Program-made: the position numbers and the translations under genes
In this document: piece by piece, positions 1-5,333 of the stretch
Numbering within the stretch: the first letter of the stretch is position 1
Layout: each line of letters begins with the position of its first letter
Notes under the pieces: model-generated
The model's database searches: none
What the model saw: the letters and a program-made list of their open reading frames with translations, nothing else
Told to the model about the DNA's origin: nothing
NCBI GenBank assembly: GCA_023415845.1
Contig: JAEZJB010000179.1
Location: 1-5,406 of the forward strand
Length of the DNA stretch: 5,406 bases
Reading direction: 5' to 3'
DNA from: Chloroflexota bacterium
GTDB taxonomy: Bacteria > Chloroflexota > Chloroflexia > Thermomicrobiales > UBA6265

Positions 1-174
1 CTCACCAAAGTCGTCATACGTTCGCTGGATACGGGCAATCTCGATGATGTCGATGCCGACAGCGATCGCGCCTTCTCGTTCGGGATCGAACTCCGGGCGA
101 TACCAACCATCGCCTTCCCGCTCTTCCAGCACAGGTTCTGACCAGGGTGGACGCTTCGGGCGGTGCGCGGTCAT
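1..174 (-). CDS. acpS: Holo-[acyl-carrier-protein] synthase, N-terminal part (runs off the left edge)
   Basis: This is the first 58 codons of a 4'-phosphopantetheinyl transferase. The family moves phosphopantetheine from CoA onto the serine of apo-ACP in the cytoplasm, activating fatty-acid synthesis. The diagnostic stretch is VGIDIIEIARI at about residues 39-49, which matches the conserved AcpS N-terminus; Asp42 corresponds to the Mg/CoA-binding Asp near residue 8 of typical AcpS. The remaining conserved parts lie outside the window. The ATG (174-172) overlaps the tgt stop as ATGA and has a near-perfect GGAGGTGA ribosome-binding site, so this start is well supported. That start leaves about 36 residues ahead of the conserved core, rich in Pro, Arg, Glu and Trp. 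Usual AcpS proteins begin almost directly with the core, so the extension is unusual. The gene is probably translationally coupled to tgt. Identity rests on one motif plus its spacing, so it is likely but not certain. Confidence 0.8.
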   Translation of the reverse strand, partial: MTAHRPKRPPWSEPVLEEREGDGWYRPEFDPEREGAIAVGIDIIEIARIQRTYDDFGE

Positions 175-1430
175 GCCTTCACCTCCGTCATGAAAACGGG
201 CATCGCGGCCCGACCTCGCGAACCGGTCGGCAGGTATCGGGCGTCGAACTCGGCCAGCGCGCTAGCGAACGTGCCCGCCTCAAGTGCGGACCGAATCGCT
301 TCCATCTGGCGGGCCAGGAATCGCAGGTTGTGGAGCGAGGCGAGGCGCATGCCAAAGATTTCACCGGCCCTGAAGAGGTGATGCACATAGGCGGCGGTGA
401 ATCGGGTGCAGGCGTCGCAGTCGCACGTTTCGTCAATTGGAACGTGTTCGTTTTTGAAGCGGGCGTTGGTGATCGTGATTCGGCCACTGGGCGTGAACAG
501 TGCTCCATTGCGAGCGGCTCGAGTCGGCAGCACGCAGTCGAACATATCGATGCCACGGGCAACACCGTGCCACAGGTCCTCCGGTGATCCGACGCCCATC
601 AGGTAGCGCGGCTTGTTCCGCGGAAGCTCTGGCGTCGACACCTCGAGCATCTCGGCCATCACTGGCTTCGGTTCGCCAACGCTCAGGCCGCCCACCGCGC
701 ATCCGGCAACCTCCAGTGACGACACCTGGCGGGCGCTCCGAATCCGCAGGTCGGCATCCATGCCGCCCTGCTGGATGCCGAAGAGCACCGAGCGACTCTC
801 CTCGCCGCCCTGCACTCGATAGGCTTTCACGGCGCGCTCCAGCCACCGCGCGCTCCGCTCGGTAGCGTCTTCGATGGCATAGCGTTCGGCGGGCAGGCCC
901 AGCACGTGATCGAGCTGCATCATGATGTCCGAGCCGTAGCCGAGTTGCAGGTCAATCACCGACTCCGGCGTCATCGTCCACCGCGAGCCATCGATGTGGG
1001 AGGCAAACGTGACGCCTTCCTCCGTGACCTTGTTGTTTGCCGCGAGGCTGAATACCTGAAACCCTCCGCTGTCGGTCAGGATCGGACCATGCCAGTCCAT
1101 GAAGCGATGGAGACCACCTGCGGCCCGGATGATGTCCACCCCCGGCCGCAACATCAGGTGGTAGGTGTTGGACAGGATGATCTGGGCACCAGTTTGGCGG
1201 ACTTCGCGCGGGTCGAGCGTCTTCACCGTCGCTTGCGTGCCGACGGGCATGAACACCGGAGTCTGGATCAGCCCCCTGGTGGTGGTGATCTGGCCGCGGC
1301 GCGCCAGTGTCGCCGGATCTTCGATCAGCAGGTCGAACCGAAACCGGCCACTCAGCGCCTCACTGGAGGCGAGCACCGGTGTGTCCGGCGCCAGCGGCGT
1401 CAATCTGGATTGAGCGGAGGAAACCGTCAT
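171..1430 (-). CDS. tgt: tRNA-guanine(34) transglycosylase (queuine tRNA-ribosyltransferase)
   Basis: This 419-residue TIM-barrel enzyme swaps guanine 34 in tRNAs with GUN anticodons (Asp, Asn, His, Tyr) for preQ1 or queuine, in the cytoplasm. Visible family marks are TPVFMPVGT (57-65), SNTYHL (87-92), the general-base Asp120 in ILTDSGGFQVFSL, the QGG loop (221-223), GGLSVGE (247-253), and the nucleophile Asp298 in GIDMFDCVLPTR. The zinc site C-x-C-x2-C-x25-H is complete (Cys336, Cys338, Cys341, His367). The base-binding strand reads LDHV, with Val176 where typical bacterial enzymes have Cys, a eukaryote-like feature discussed as a finding. The protein is longer than the usual 370-380 residues because of about 28 extra N-terminal residues before the barrel and a short C-terminal tail. 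No convincing Shine-Dalgarno precedes the ATG, which lies 8 bp after the tatA stop, so coupling to tatA is likely. A later GTG start near residue 19 cannot be excluded. Confidence 0.97.
   Translation of the reverse strand: MTVSSAQSRLTPLAPDTPVLASSEALSGRFRFDLLIEDPATLARRGQITTTRGLIQTPVFMPVGTQATVKTLDPREVRQTGAQIILSNTYHLMLRPGVDIIRAAGGLHRFMDWHGPILTDSGGFQVFSLAANNKVTEEGVTFASHIDGSRWTMTPESVIDLQLGYGSDIMMQLDHVLGLPAERYAIEDATERSARWLERAVKAYRVQGGEESRSVLFGIQQGGMDADLRIRSARQVSSLEVAGCAVGGLSVGEPKPVMAEMLEVSTPELPRNKPRYLMGVGSPEDLWHGVARGIDMFDCVLPTRAARNGALFTPSGRITITNARFKNEHVPIDETCDCDACTRFTAAYVHHLFRAGEIFGMRLASLHNLRFLARQMEAIRSALEAGTFASALAEFDARYLPTGSRGRAAMPVFMTEVKA
179..186 (-). promoter_or_regulatory. Strong Shine-Dalgarno for acpS
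   Basis: On the minus strand this reads GGAGGTGA, close to a full anti-16S match. Its GGAGG core sits 7 nt before the ATG at 174-172. It lies inside the last codons of tgt and fixes the acpS start, making the N-terminal extension of AcpS a probable part of the protein rather than a mis-called start. Confidence 0.8.
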
Positions 1431-1438
1431 CGCTATCG

Positions 1439-2188
1439 CTAAACCGAAGCGCGAGCGTATCCGGCGGATCGGCGCCGCTGTCGAGCCCGGGCGAGCGCGT
1501 CATCGGCAGGACCTGCTGCCTTCGCAGCTGCCACCGCAACGTCCTCCGACTCGGTCGCGATCATGTCCGCAACCCGTGGCGTTGGATCCGCGATCACCGA
1601 TGGGACCGCCTTGCGGTTGCGCTTCGGCCGCTCGATCGGCTTCGGCTCGTACAGGAAGACGTCGGCCGTCGGGTCTTCGCGTGTGGCAACCGGGGTCGCC
1701 GGCTTCCGCGACGCGGTCGAGGTGGACGTCGATGTTGTCTTGGCGGTGGTGGTCGATCCGGCCTTGCTGCCCGCCTTGTTGGTGGATGTCGACGAGGACT
1801 TGGTCGAACTGGTCGACGATTTGGAAGTGGTGGTCGACTTGCTGCCAGTGGACGTCTTCGTGCCGGAGGTCTTCGCTCCAGTCGTCGATTTGGTGCCGGT
1901 CGTGGAGCGGGTGTTCTTGATCCCCAGATCCTTCTTGACGCTGTTCGTTACGGAACTGACTTCCTTGGACATCCCACCCAGTTCGGCAGCCAGACCGCCG
2001 GTGGCGTCCCGCGCCTCGGCGATGGTCTTCTCAAATTCGCCACTCAGTTCGGCCGACATTCGGCGGAAGTCCCGGACCAGTTTTCCCGCCTGCCCCATCA
2101 CTTCGGGAAGTTTGCCGGGCCCGAAGACCAGCAATGCGATCACCGCAATGATCATCATCTCCTGAGGGCCGATTCCCATAACATTCAT
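1439..2188 (-). CDS. tatA: TatA/TatB-family Sec-independent protein translocase subunit with long Ser/Thr-rich tail
   Basis: This is a 249-residue single-span subunit of the twin-arginine translocase, which exports folded proteins across the cytoplasmic membrane. The N-terminus has the family layout: GIGPQE (5-10), a hydrophobic segment to about residue 22, the FGP hinge and KLPE (22-29), then an amphipathic basic helix (about 30-55). A second helical stretch rich in Glu, Lys and Ala follows to about 90. Residues 93-160 are low complexity (46 of 68 are Ser or Thr, most others Lys or Gly), then a charged tail ends in a run of arginines. Typical TatA is 60-90 residues and TatB 100-170, so this is long. 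Glu10 in the short N-terminal segment and the Gly-Pro hinge lean towards TatB, but A versus B cannot be settled by eye. AGGAA lies 8 nt before the ATG (2188-2186), supporting this start. It heads the tatA-tgt-acpS run; no tatC is in the window. Confidence 0.9.
   Translation of the reverse strand: MNVMGIGPQEMMIIAVIALLVFGPGKLPEVMGQAGKLVRDFRRMSAELSGEFEKTIAEARDATGGLAAELGGMSKEVSSVTNSVKKDLGIKNTRSTTGTKSTTGAKTSGTKTSTGSKSTTTSKSSTSSTKSSSTSTNKAGSKAGSTTTAKTTSTSTSTASRKPATPVATREDPTADVFLYEPKPIERPKRNRKAVPSVIADPTPRVADMIATESEDVAVAAAKAAGPADDALARARQRRRSAGYARASV
1709..1912 (-). repeat. Low-complexity coding tract (Ser/Thr/Lys linker of the Tat protein)
   Basis: This tract encodes residues 93-160 of the Tat subunit and is built from Ser, Thr, Lys and Gly codons. 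On the plus strand it shows recurring GTCGA and TGGT units; for example the 11-mer GTGGTGGTCGA occurs at 1746-1756 and again at 1827-1837. There is no fixed repeat period, so this is degenerate low complexity rather than a clean tandem array. The reading frame stays open across it. Confidence 0.75.
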
Positions 2189-2368
2189 GTGGCGTTTCCT
2201 GGCTCATCGATCGTGAGGGTGGCTGGGACGATGCGTCGCCTGCTACGGTGCCTCCACCCACCATGGCACAATGCTCCCTGCAGTATACGGCGGTTTACGC
2301 GCCGCCTGTCGCATTCCAGCCAGCCTGTTGGGCGGATTCAAACCGCATTGACAGCGCCCGGAGCGATC
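2189..2368. promoter_or_regulatory. Divergent intergenic region between tatA and pth
   Basis: This 180-bp gap separates two gene runs that face away from each other, so it should hold promoters for both. For the leftward run, TATACT (minus strand, 2287-2282) is a good -10 candidate, but the best -35 match upstream of it, GCGACA (2312-2307), is only 4 of 6 with a long 19-bp spacer. For the rightward run there is a perfect TTGACA at 2348-2353, but no usable -10 at the right distance and it lies only 15 bp before the pth ATG, so it is probably chance. A short inverted repeat (GGCGG at 2289-2293, CCGCC at 2302-2306) sits beside the TATACT box. I see no riboswitch, tRNA or convincing small ORF here. 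Confidence 0.5.
2282..2312 (-). promoter_or_regulatory. Candidate promoter for the tatA-tgt-acpS run
   Basis: On the minus strand a TATACT hexamer (5 of 6 to the -10 consensus) ends about 94 bp upstream of the tatA ATG. The matching -35, GCGACA, is weak and 19 bp away. The GTATAC palindrome within it is in a GC-rich surround where such AT-rich hexamers are rare. This is a motif reading only. Confidence 0.25.
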
Positions 2369-3061
2369 ATGCAGCGACTGTTCTCCCTCTTCTCCCGGCG
2401 GGAAGATCCCGTCCCTGAGGAATCTCCAGACATGGCATCTGCCTCTTCCACCCGGCTGATCGTCGGGTTGGGCAACCCCGGTTCCAAATACGCCAACACT
2501 CGCCACAATGCCGGCTTCTTTGTCATCGACGAACTGGCGCGAAGGCTTGGTGCGCCAGAGTCGCGCAAGCGGTTCCGCGGCGAGGTATCCGAGGTGCGGT
2601 TTGCCGATGGCAAGCTGGTGCTGATCGAGCCCCAGACCTACATGAACGACAGCGGAATCACCGTTCGTGAGGCTGTTCAGTGGTACAAGCCGTCCCTCGA
2701 CCATGTGCTGGTCGTTGTTGACGACCTCGATCTCCCGTTCGGGCAGCTCCGCCTCCGCGCCAAAGGCAGTGCCGGCGGTCACAACGGCTTGAAGTCGATC
2801 ATCCAGCACCTTGGAACCACCGAGTTTCCGCGGCTGCGAATCGGTATCGGCCGCGGCCGAAGTGCCACGGTCTCGCACGTGCTCTCCCGGTTCGCGCCGG
2901 ACGAGGAAGCCGAGTTGCCCAGGGTGATTGAGCGCGCTGCCGAAATTGCTGAAATGTGGGCGCAACGCGGAGCCCTTGACACGATGAATCTCGCCAACGA
3001 CCCGGCCAACCAACCGCTCGCGGTCCGGGTCGCAACATCCACATCGGAGGCCAACCAGTGA
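2369..3061 (+). CDS. pth: Peptidyl-tRNA hydrolase
   Basis: Pth cleaves the ester bond of peptidyl-tRNAs that drop off ribosomes, recycling tRNA in the cytoplasm. All catalytic-site motifs of the bacterial family are present: Asn36 in VGLGNPG, the catalytic His46 in TRHNAG, Asn93 in TYMNDSG, Asp118 in VVDDLDLP, and Asn139 in GGHNGLKS, followed by RLRIGIGR (155-162). From the chosen ATG the protein is 230 residues against the usual 185-200. The excess is 21 residues at the N-terminus plus a disordered-looking C-terminal end after about residue 212. This start has GGAG 5 nt upstream. The alternative ATG at 2432 gives a 209-residue protein starting MASAS, with a GAGG about 11 nt upstream, and is nearly as plausible. 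The open frame extends far upstream, but that part is antisense to tatA and lacks Pth features. The stop overlaps the hbd start (GTGA), indicating co-translation with the acyl-CoA genes. Confidence 0.95.
   Translation: MQRLFSLFSRREDPVPEESPDMASASSTRLIVGLGNPGSKYANTRHNAGFFVIDELARRLGAPESRKRFRGEVSEVRFADGKLVLIEPQTYMNDSGITVREAVQWYKPSLDHVLVVVDDLDLPFGQLRLRAKGSAGGHNGLKSIIQHLGTTEFPRLRIGIGRGRSATVSHVLSRFAPDEEAELPRVIERAAEIAEMWAQRGALDTMNLANDPANQPLAVRVATSTSEANQ
3046..3050 (+). promoter_or_regulatory. Shine-Dalgarno for hbd, inside pth
   Basis: GGAGG lies 7 nt before the GTG at 3058-3060, within the last codons of pth. It supports the GTG start that overlaps the pth stop and indicates that hbd has its own ribosome entry as well as coupling to pth. 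Confidence 0.75.
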
Positions 3062-3921
3062 CAACCGAGGCTGTTTCGACGATTGGTGTGGTCGGTGCCG
3101 GGACCATGGGCGCCGGTATCGCCCAGGTAGCTGCCCACTCCGGCTTCGATGTCGTGCTCGTGGACCAGGCGGCGCCGTGGCTCGATCGTGGGCTTGAGAC
3201 GATTACCGCGAGCCTCGATCGGTTGGTGTCAAAGGAAAGGCTGACCGCAGATGAGCGGGATGCCGTGCTCGGCCGGATCGAAGGCGCCACCGATATCGGC
3301 TACCTGGCGGGTTGTGATCTTGTCATCGAGGCGGTCACGGAATCGTTCCCCACCAAGGCTGAAGTCTTTCGCGAGGTGGAGTCCGTCGTCGATCCCGAGA
3401 CGTTGTTGGCGACCAACACCTCGTCGATTTCTATCTCGGCCATCGGCGGCGTGCTCGAGTCGCCAGACCGCCTCGTTGGTATGCACTTCTTCAACCCGGT
3501 GCCGGTGCTGGCGCTGGTCGAGGTGATCCGGGGCATTCGCACCTCCGATAGCACTGTCGCCGCGGTCACGGATGTTGCCCGGTCCATGGGCAAGACCCCG
3601 ATCGAGATCAAGGATTCGGCCGGTTTTGCCGTCAACCGCCTCCTGATCCCGATGATCAATGAGGCAGTCACCATGGTCGACGAGGGCGTCGCCTCGGTCG
3701 ACGATATCGACGTTGCAATGACGCTCGGGGCTTCGCACCCCATGGGGCCGCTGGCATTGGCCGACCTCATCGGGCTCGATGTCTGCCTGAGCATCATGGA
3801 AGTGCTGCACGCGGATCTTGGGGAAAACTATCGCCCGGCGTCGCTCTTGCGGCGAATGGTCGCCAGCGGACAACTGGGCCGCAAGTCGGGCCAGGGCTTC
3901 CACACCTACGAAAGGACGTGA
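3058..3921 (+). CDS. hbd: 3-hydroxyacyl-CoA (3-hydroxybutyryl-CoA) dehydrogenase
   Basis: This 287-residue NAD(P)-dependent enzyme interconverts (S)-3-hydroxyacyl-CoA and 3-ketoacyl-CoA, in short-chain fatty-acid or butanoate metabolism. The N-terminal Rossmann fold shows VVGAGTMGAGIA (11-22), with Asp36 at the end of the second strand suggesting NAD preference. The catalytic set is visible: Ser122 in TNTSS, His143 in GMHFFNPVPV, Glu155 in ALVEVI, and Asn193 in SAGFAVNRLL. The C-terminal helical domain carries HPMGPLALADLIGLD (227-241) and ends GRKSGQGFHTY, as in the stand-alone family of about 280-290 residues. There is no fused enoyl-CoA hydratase domain, so this is the Hbd/PaaH type and not FadB. 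The GTG start overlaps the pth stop and has a strong GGAGG. mcmA2 follows after 3 nt. Chain-length specificity cannot be read from the sequence. Confidence 0.95.
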   Translation: MTTEAVSTIGVVGAGTMGAGIAQVAAHSGFDVVLVDQAAPWLDRGLETITASLDRLVSKERLTADERDAVLGRIEGATDIGYLAGCDLVIEAVTESFPTKAEVFREVESVVDPETLLATNTSSISISAIGGVLESPDRLVGMHFFNPVPVLALVEVIRGIRTSDSTVAAVTDVARSMGKTPIEIKDSAGFAVNRLLIPMINEAVTMVDEGVASVDDIDVAMTLGASHPMGPLALADLIGLDVCLSIMEVLHADLGENYRPASLLRRMVASGQLGRKSGQGFHTYERT

Positions 3922-3924
3922 GCA

Positions 3925-4353
3925 ATGGACCAGACGTCATTTCCCCAACGAACGATCCGCGTCCTTGTTGCCAAGCCCGGACTCGACGGGCACGATCGCG
4001 GAGCAAAGGTACTCGTACGAGCGTTTCGCGACGCCGGGTTTGAGGTCGTCTACACGGGACTGTTTCAGACGCCCGAGATGATCGCCAATGCCGCCCTCCA
4101 GGAGGATGTCGATGTCGTCGGGCTTTCCATCCTGTCCGGGGCGCACATGACGCTCTTCCCGGCCATCATGGACGCGTTGCGGTCGGTCGGGCGGGATGAC
4201 GCGCTGGTGGTTGCTGGCGGCACGATTCCTGACGAAGATGTGCCGCTCGTGCGCGAGATGGGGATTGCGGCAGTCTTCGGGCCTGGCACCCCCCTGCATG
4301 CCTGTGTTGACTTCATTCGCGAACACGCGCCAGTGCGCGAGGACATCGCCTGA
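3925..4353 (+). CDS. mcmA2: Cobalamin-binding small subunit of a methylmalonyl-CoA-mutase-type acyl-CoA mutase
   Basis: This 142-residue protein is a complete B12-binding Rossmann-like domain. It carries the base-off/His-on signature D-x-H-x2-G (Asp21, His23, Gly26 in GLDGHDRGAK), where His23 is the lower axial cobalt ligand. SIL at 68-70 within LSILSGAHMTLFP and AGGTIPDED (97-105) form the cobalamin-tail pocket, and VFGPGTPL (117-124) closes the domain. The length matches stand-alone C-terminal subunits of split mutases, which pair with a large TIM-barrel subunit that is absent here. The sequence style suits methylmalonyl-CoA mutase (succinyl-CoA to (R)-methylmalonyl-CoA), but related mutases (ethylmalonyl-, 2-hydroxyisobutyryl- or isobutyryl-CoA) share this domain, so the substrate is open. 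It starts 3 nt after hbd with AAAGGA 8 nt before the ATG, and meaB follows after 2 nt, reinforcing the mutase assignment. Confidence 0.93.
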   Translation: MDQTSFPQRTIRVLVAKPGLDGHDRGAKVLVRAFRDAGFEVVYTGLFQTPEMIANAALQEDVDVVGLSILSGAHMTLFPAIMDALRSVGRDDALVVAGGTIPDEDVPLVREMGIAAVFGPGTPLHACVDFIREHAPVREDIA

Positions 4354-4355
4354 CC

Positions 4356-5333
4356 ATGGGCAGCCATGATCCGACCCGAAGCCTTTCCGCCAGGGTGCGT
4401 GCCGGGGAACCGGCCGCGATCGCCCGCCTCCTGACGCGGGTTGAAAACGACGATGCGGTCGGCCGGGAAGCACTCGAAAACCTGCTTCCCGATACTGGTA
4501 GGGCCCACCTGATCGGTGTGACGGGTCCACCGGGCGGCGGCAAATCCACCCTCGTCAACGAGCTGATCAGGCATTTCCGGGCCGAGGACAGGCGCGTGGC
4601 CGTCATCGCCGTCGACCCATCGAGCCCCTTCAGTGGCGGAGCGGCGCTCGGTGACCGGATCCGGATGCTGGAGTGGCACGACGATCCAAACGTCTTCATT
4701 CGCTCGATGGCATCTCGCAGCTTCGGCGGCGGTCTCGCCCGCACCACCCTCGGCGCGGTCGCCGTACTCGATGCAGCTGGTTTCGATCCGATCATTATCG
4801 AAACTGTCGGGACCGGACAGGACGAGGTGGCGATTGCTCAGTTGGCTCACACCACCCTCCTGGTGCAGGTGCCGGGCATGGGTGACAGCATCCAGACGCT
4901 GAAGGCTGGGTCGCTCGAAGTCGGTGACATCATCGTGGTCACCAAGGCTGACCGGCCAGAATCGAATGATCTTGCTCGCGACCTGCGCCGGATGCAGACG
5001 CTCGTCACCCCAGAGCCCGGCGCTCGTATCTGGCAACCGCCCGTCATCAAGACAAGTGCCGTGACCGGAGAAGGGATGGCTGATCTCATCTCTGCCATCC
5101 AGTTCCATCGCACCTGGTTGTCGGAGACAGGTGAACTCGACCAGCGACGCCGCCAGACTGCCGTTTCCCAACTGGCTGAACATCTGCGCTACGAATTGCT
5201 GAAACAGGCGGCAGATCCGTCTCGTAGCGGTCTTTTCCCGATGATGGTCGATGAGATCCTCGCCAAGGCGATCACCCCACAGCGAGCTGCGACACTACTG
5301 CTGGCATTGCTTGAACACGAGCGTCAACCCTGA
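4356..5333 (+). CDS. meaB: MeaB/ArgK-type G-protein chaperone of a B12-dependent acyl-CoA mutase
   Basis: This 325-residue P-loop GTPase of the G3E class gates delivery of adenosylcobalamin to, and protects, methylmalonyl-CoA-mutase-type enzymes (human homologue MMAA). An N-terminal helical region (1-50) precedes Walker A GPPGGGKST (57-65). DPSSPFSGGAALGDR (87-101) is the MeaB-specific Mg and switch region, MASRSFGGGLA (118-128) and ETVGTGQDE (149-157) give the remaining switch motifs, and TKAD (196-199) is the base-recognition motif, normally NKAD. The C-terminal arm (about 255-325) matches the family dimerisation region in position, and total length is normal (310-340). Older databases call this family ArgK or a LAO/AO transport ATPase, which is misleading. 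No close Shine-Dalgarno precedes the ATG (GAGG is 13 nt away), and it lies 2 nt after the mcmA2 stop, so reinitiation by ribosomes finishing mcmA2 is likely. Confidence 0.96.
   Translation: MGSHDPTRSLSARVRAGEPAAIARLLTRVENDDAVGREALENLLPDTGRAHLIGVTGPPGGGKSTLVNELIRHFRAEDRRVAVIAVDPSSPFSGGAALGDRIRMLEWHDDPNVFIRSMASRSFGGGLARTTLGAVAVLDAAGFDPIIIETVGTGQDEVAIAQLAHTTLLVQVPGMGDSIQTLKAGSLEVGDIIVVTKADRPESNDLARDLRRMQTLVTPEPGARIWQPPVIKTSAVTGEGMADLISAIQFHRTWLSETGELDQRRRQTAVSQLAEHLRYELLKQAADPSRSGLFPMMVDEILAKAITPQRAATLLLALLEHERQP

Noticed and set aside
147..587. Plus-strand frames opposite the 3' part of tgt
   Set aside because: The minus strand carries the tgt zinc site and catalytic Asp here; the plus-strand frames lack domains and ribosome-binding sites.
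1746..1837. Possible tandem repeat or CRISPR-like array from recurring GTGGTGGTCGA
   Set aside because: Only two exact 11-mer copies, no regular spacing and no unique spacers; it is explained by low-complexity codon use.
1563..2165. 200-residue plus-strand frame rich in Val and Asp across the Tat linker
   Set aside because: It is the complement of Ser/Thr codons in the low-complexity tract and has no ribosome-binding site or recognisable domain; the minus-strand Tat frame has clear family motifs.
2348..2353. Perfect TTGACA as a pth promoter -35 box
   Set aside because: No -10-like hexamer lies 15-19 bp downstream (the region is GC-rich and already inside pth), so it is probably chance.
1307..2368. 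Plus-strand open frame continuous with pth, which would make a 584-residue protein
   Set aside because: It runs antisense to tgt and tatA, its translation is Arg/Gly-rich with no Pth features, and the Pth family begins near residue 355 of this frame. It is an open shadow caused by high GC.
2243..3064. 273-residue minus-strand frame opposite pth
   Set aside because: It is antisense to a complete Pth with all catalytic residues and has no recognisable features of its own.
3229..3903. 224-residue minus-strand frame opposite hbd
   Set aside because: It is His/Asp/Arg-rich shadow translation of a well-supported dehydrogenase gene.
4065..5183. 372-residue minus-strand frame opposite mcmA2 and meaB
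   Set aside because: Both sense-strand genes have complete family motifs over the same bases; the antisense translation shows no domain.
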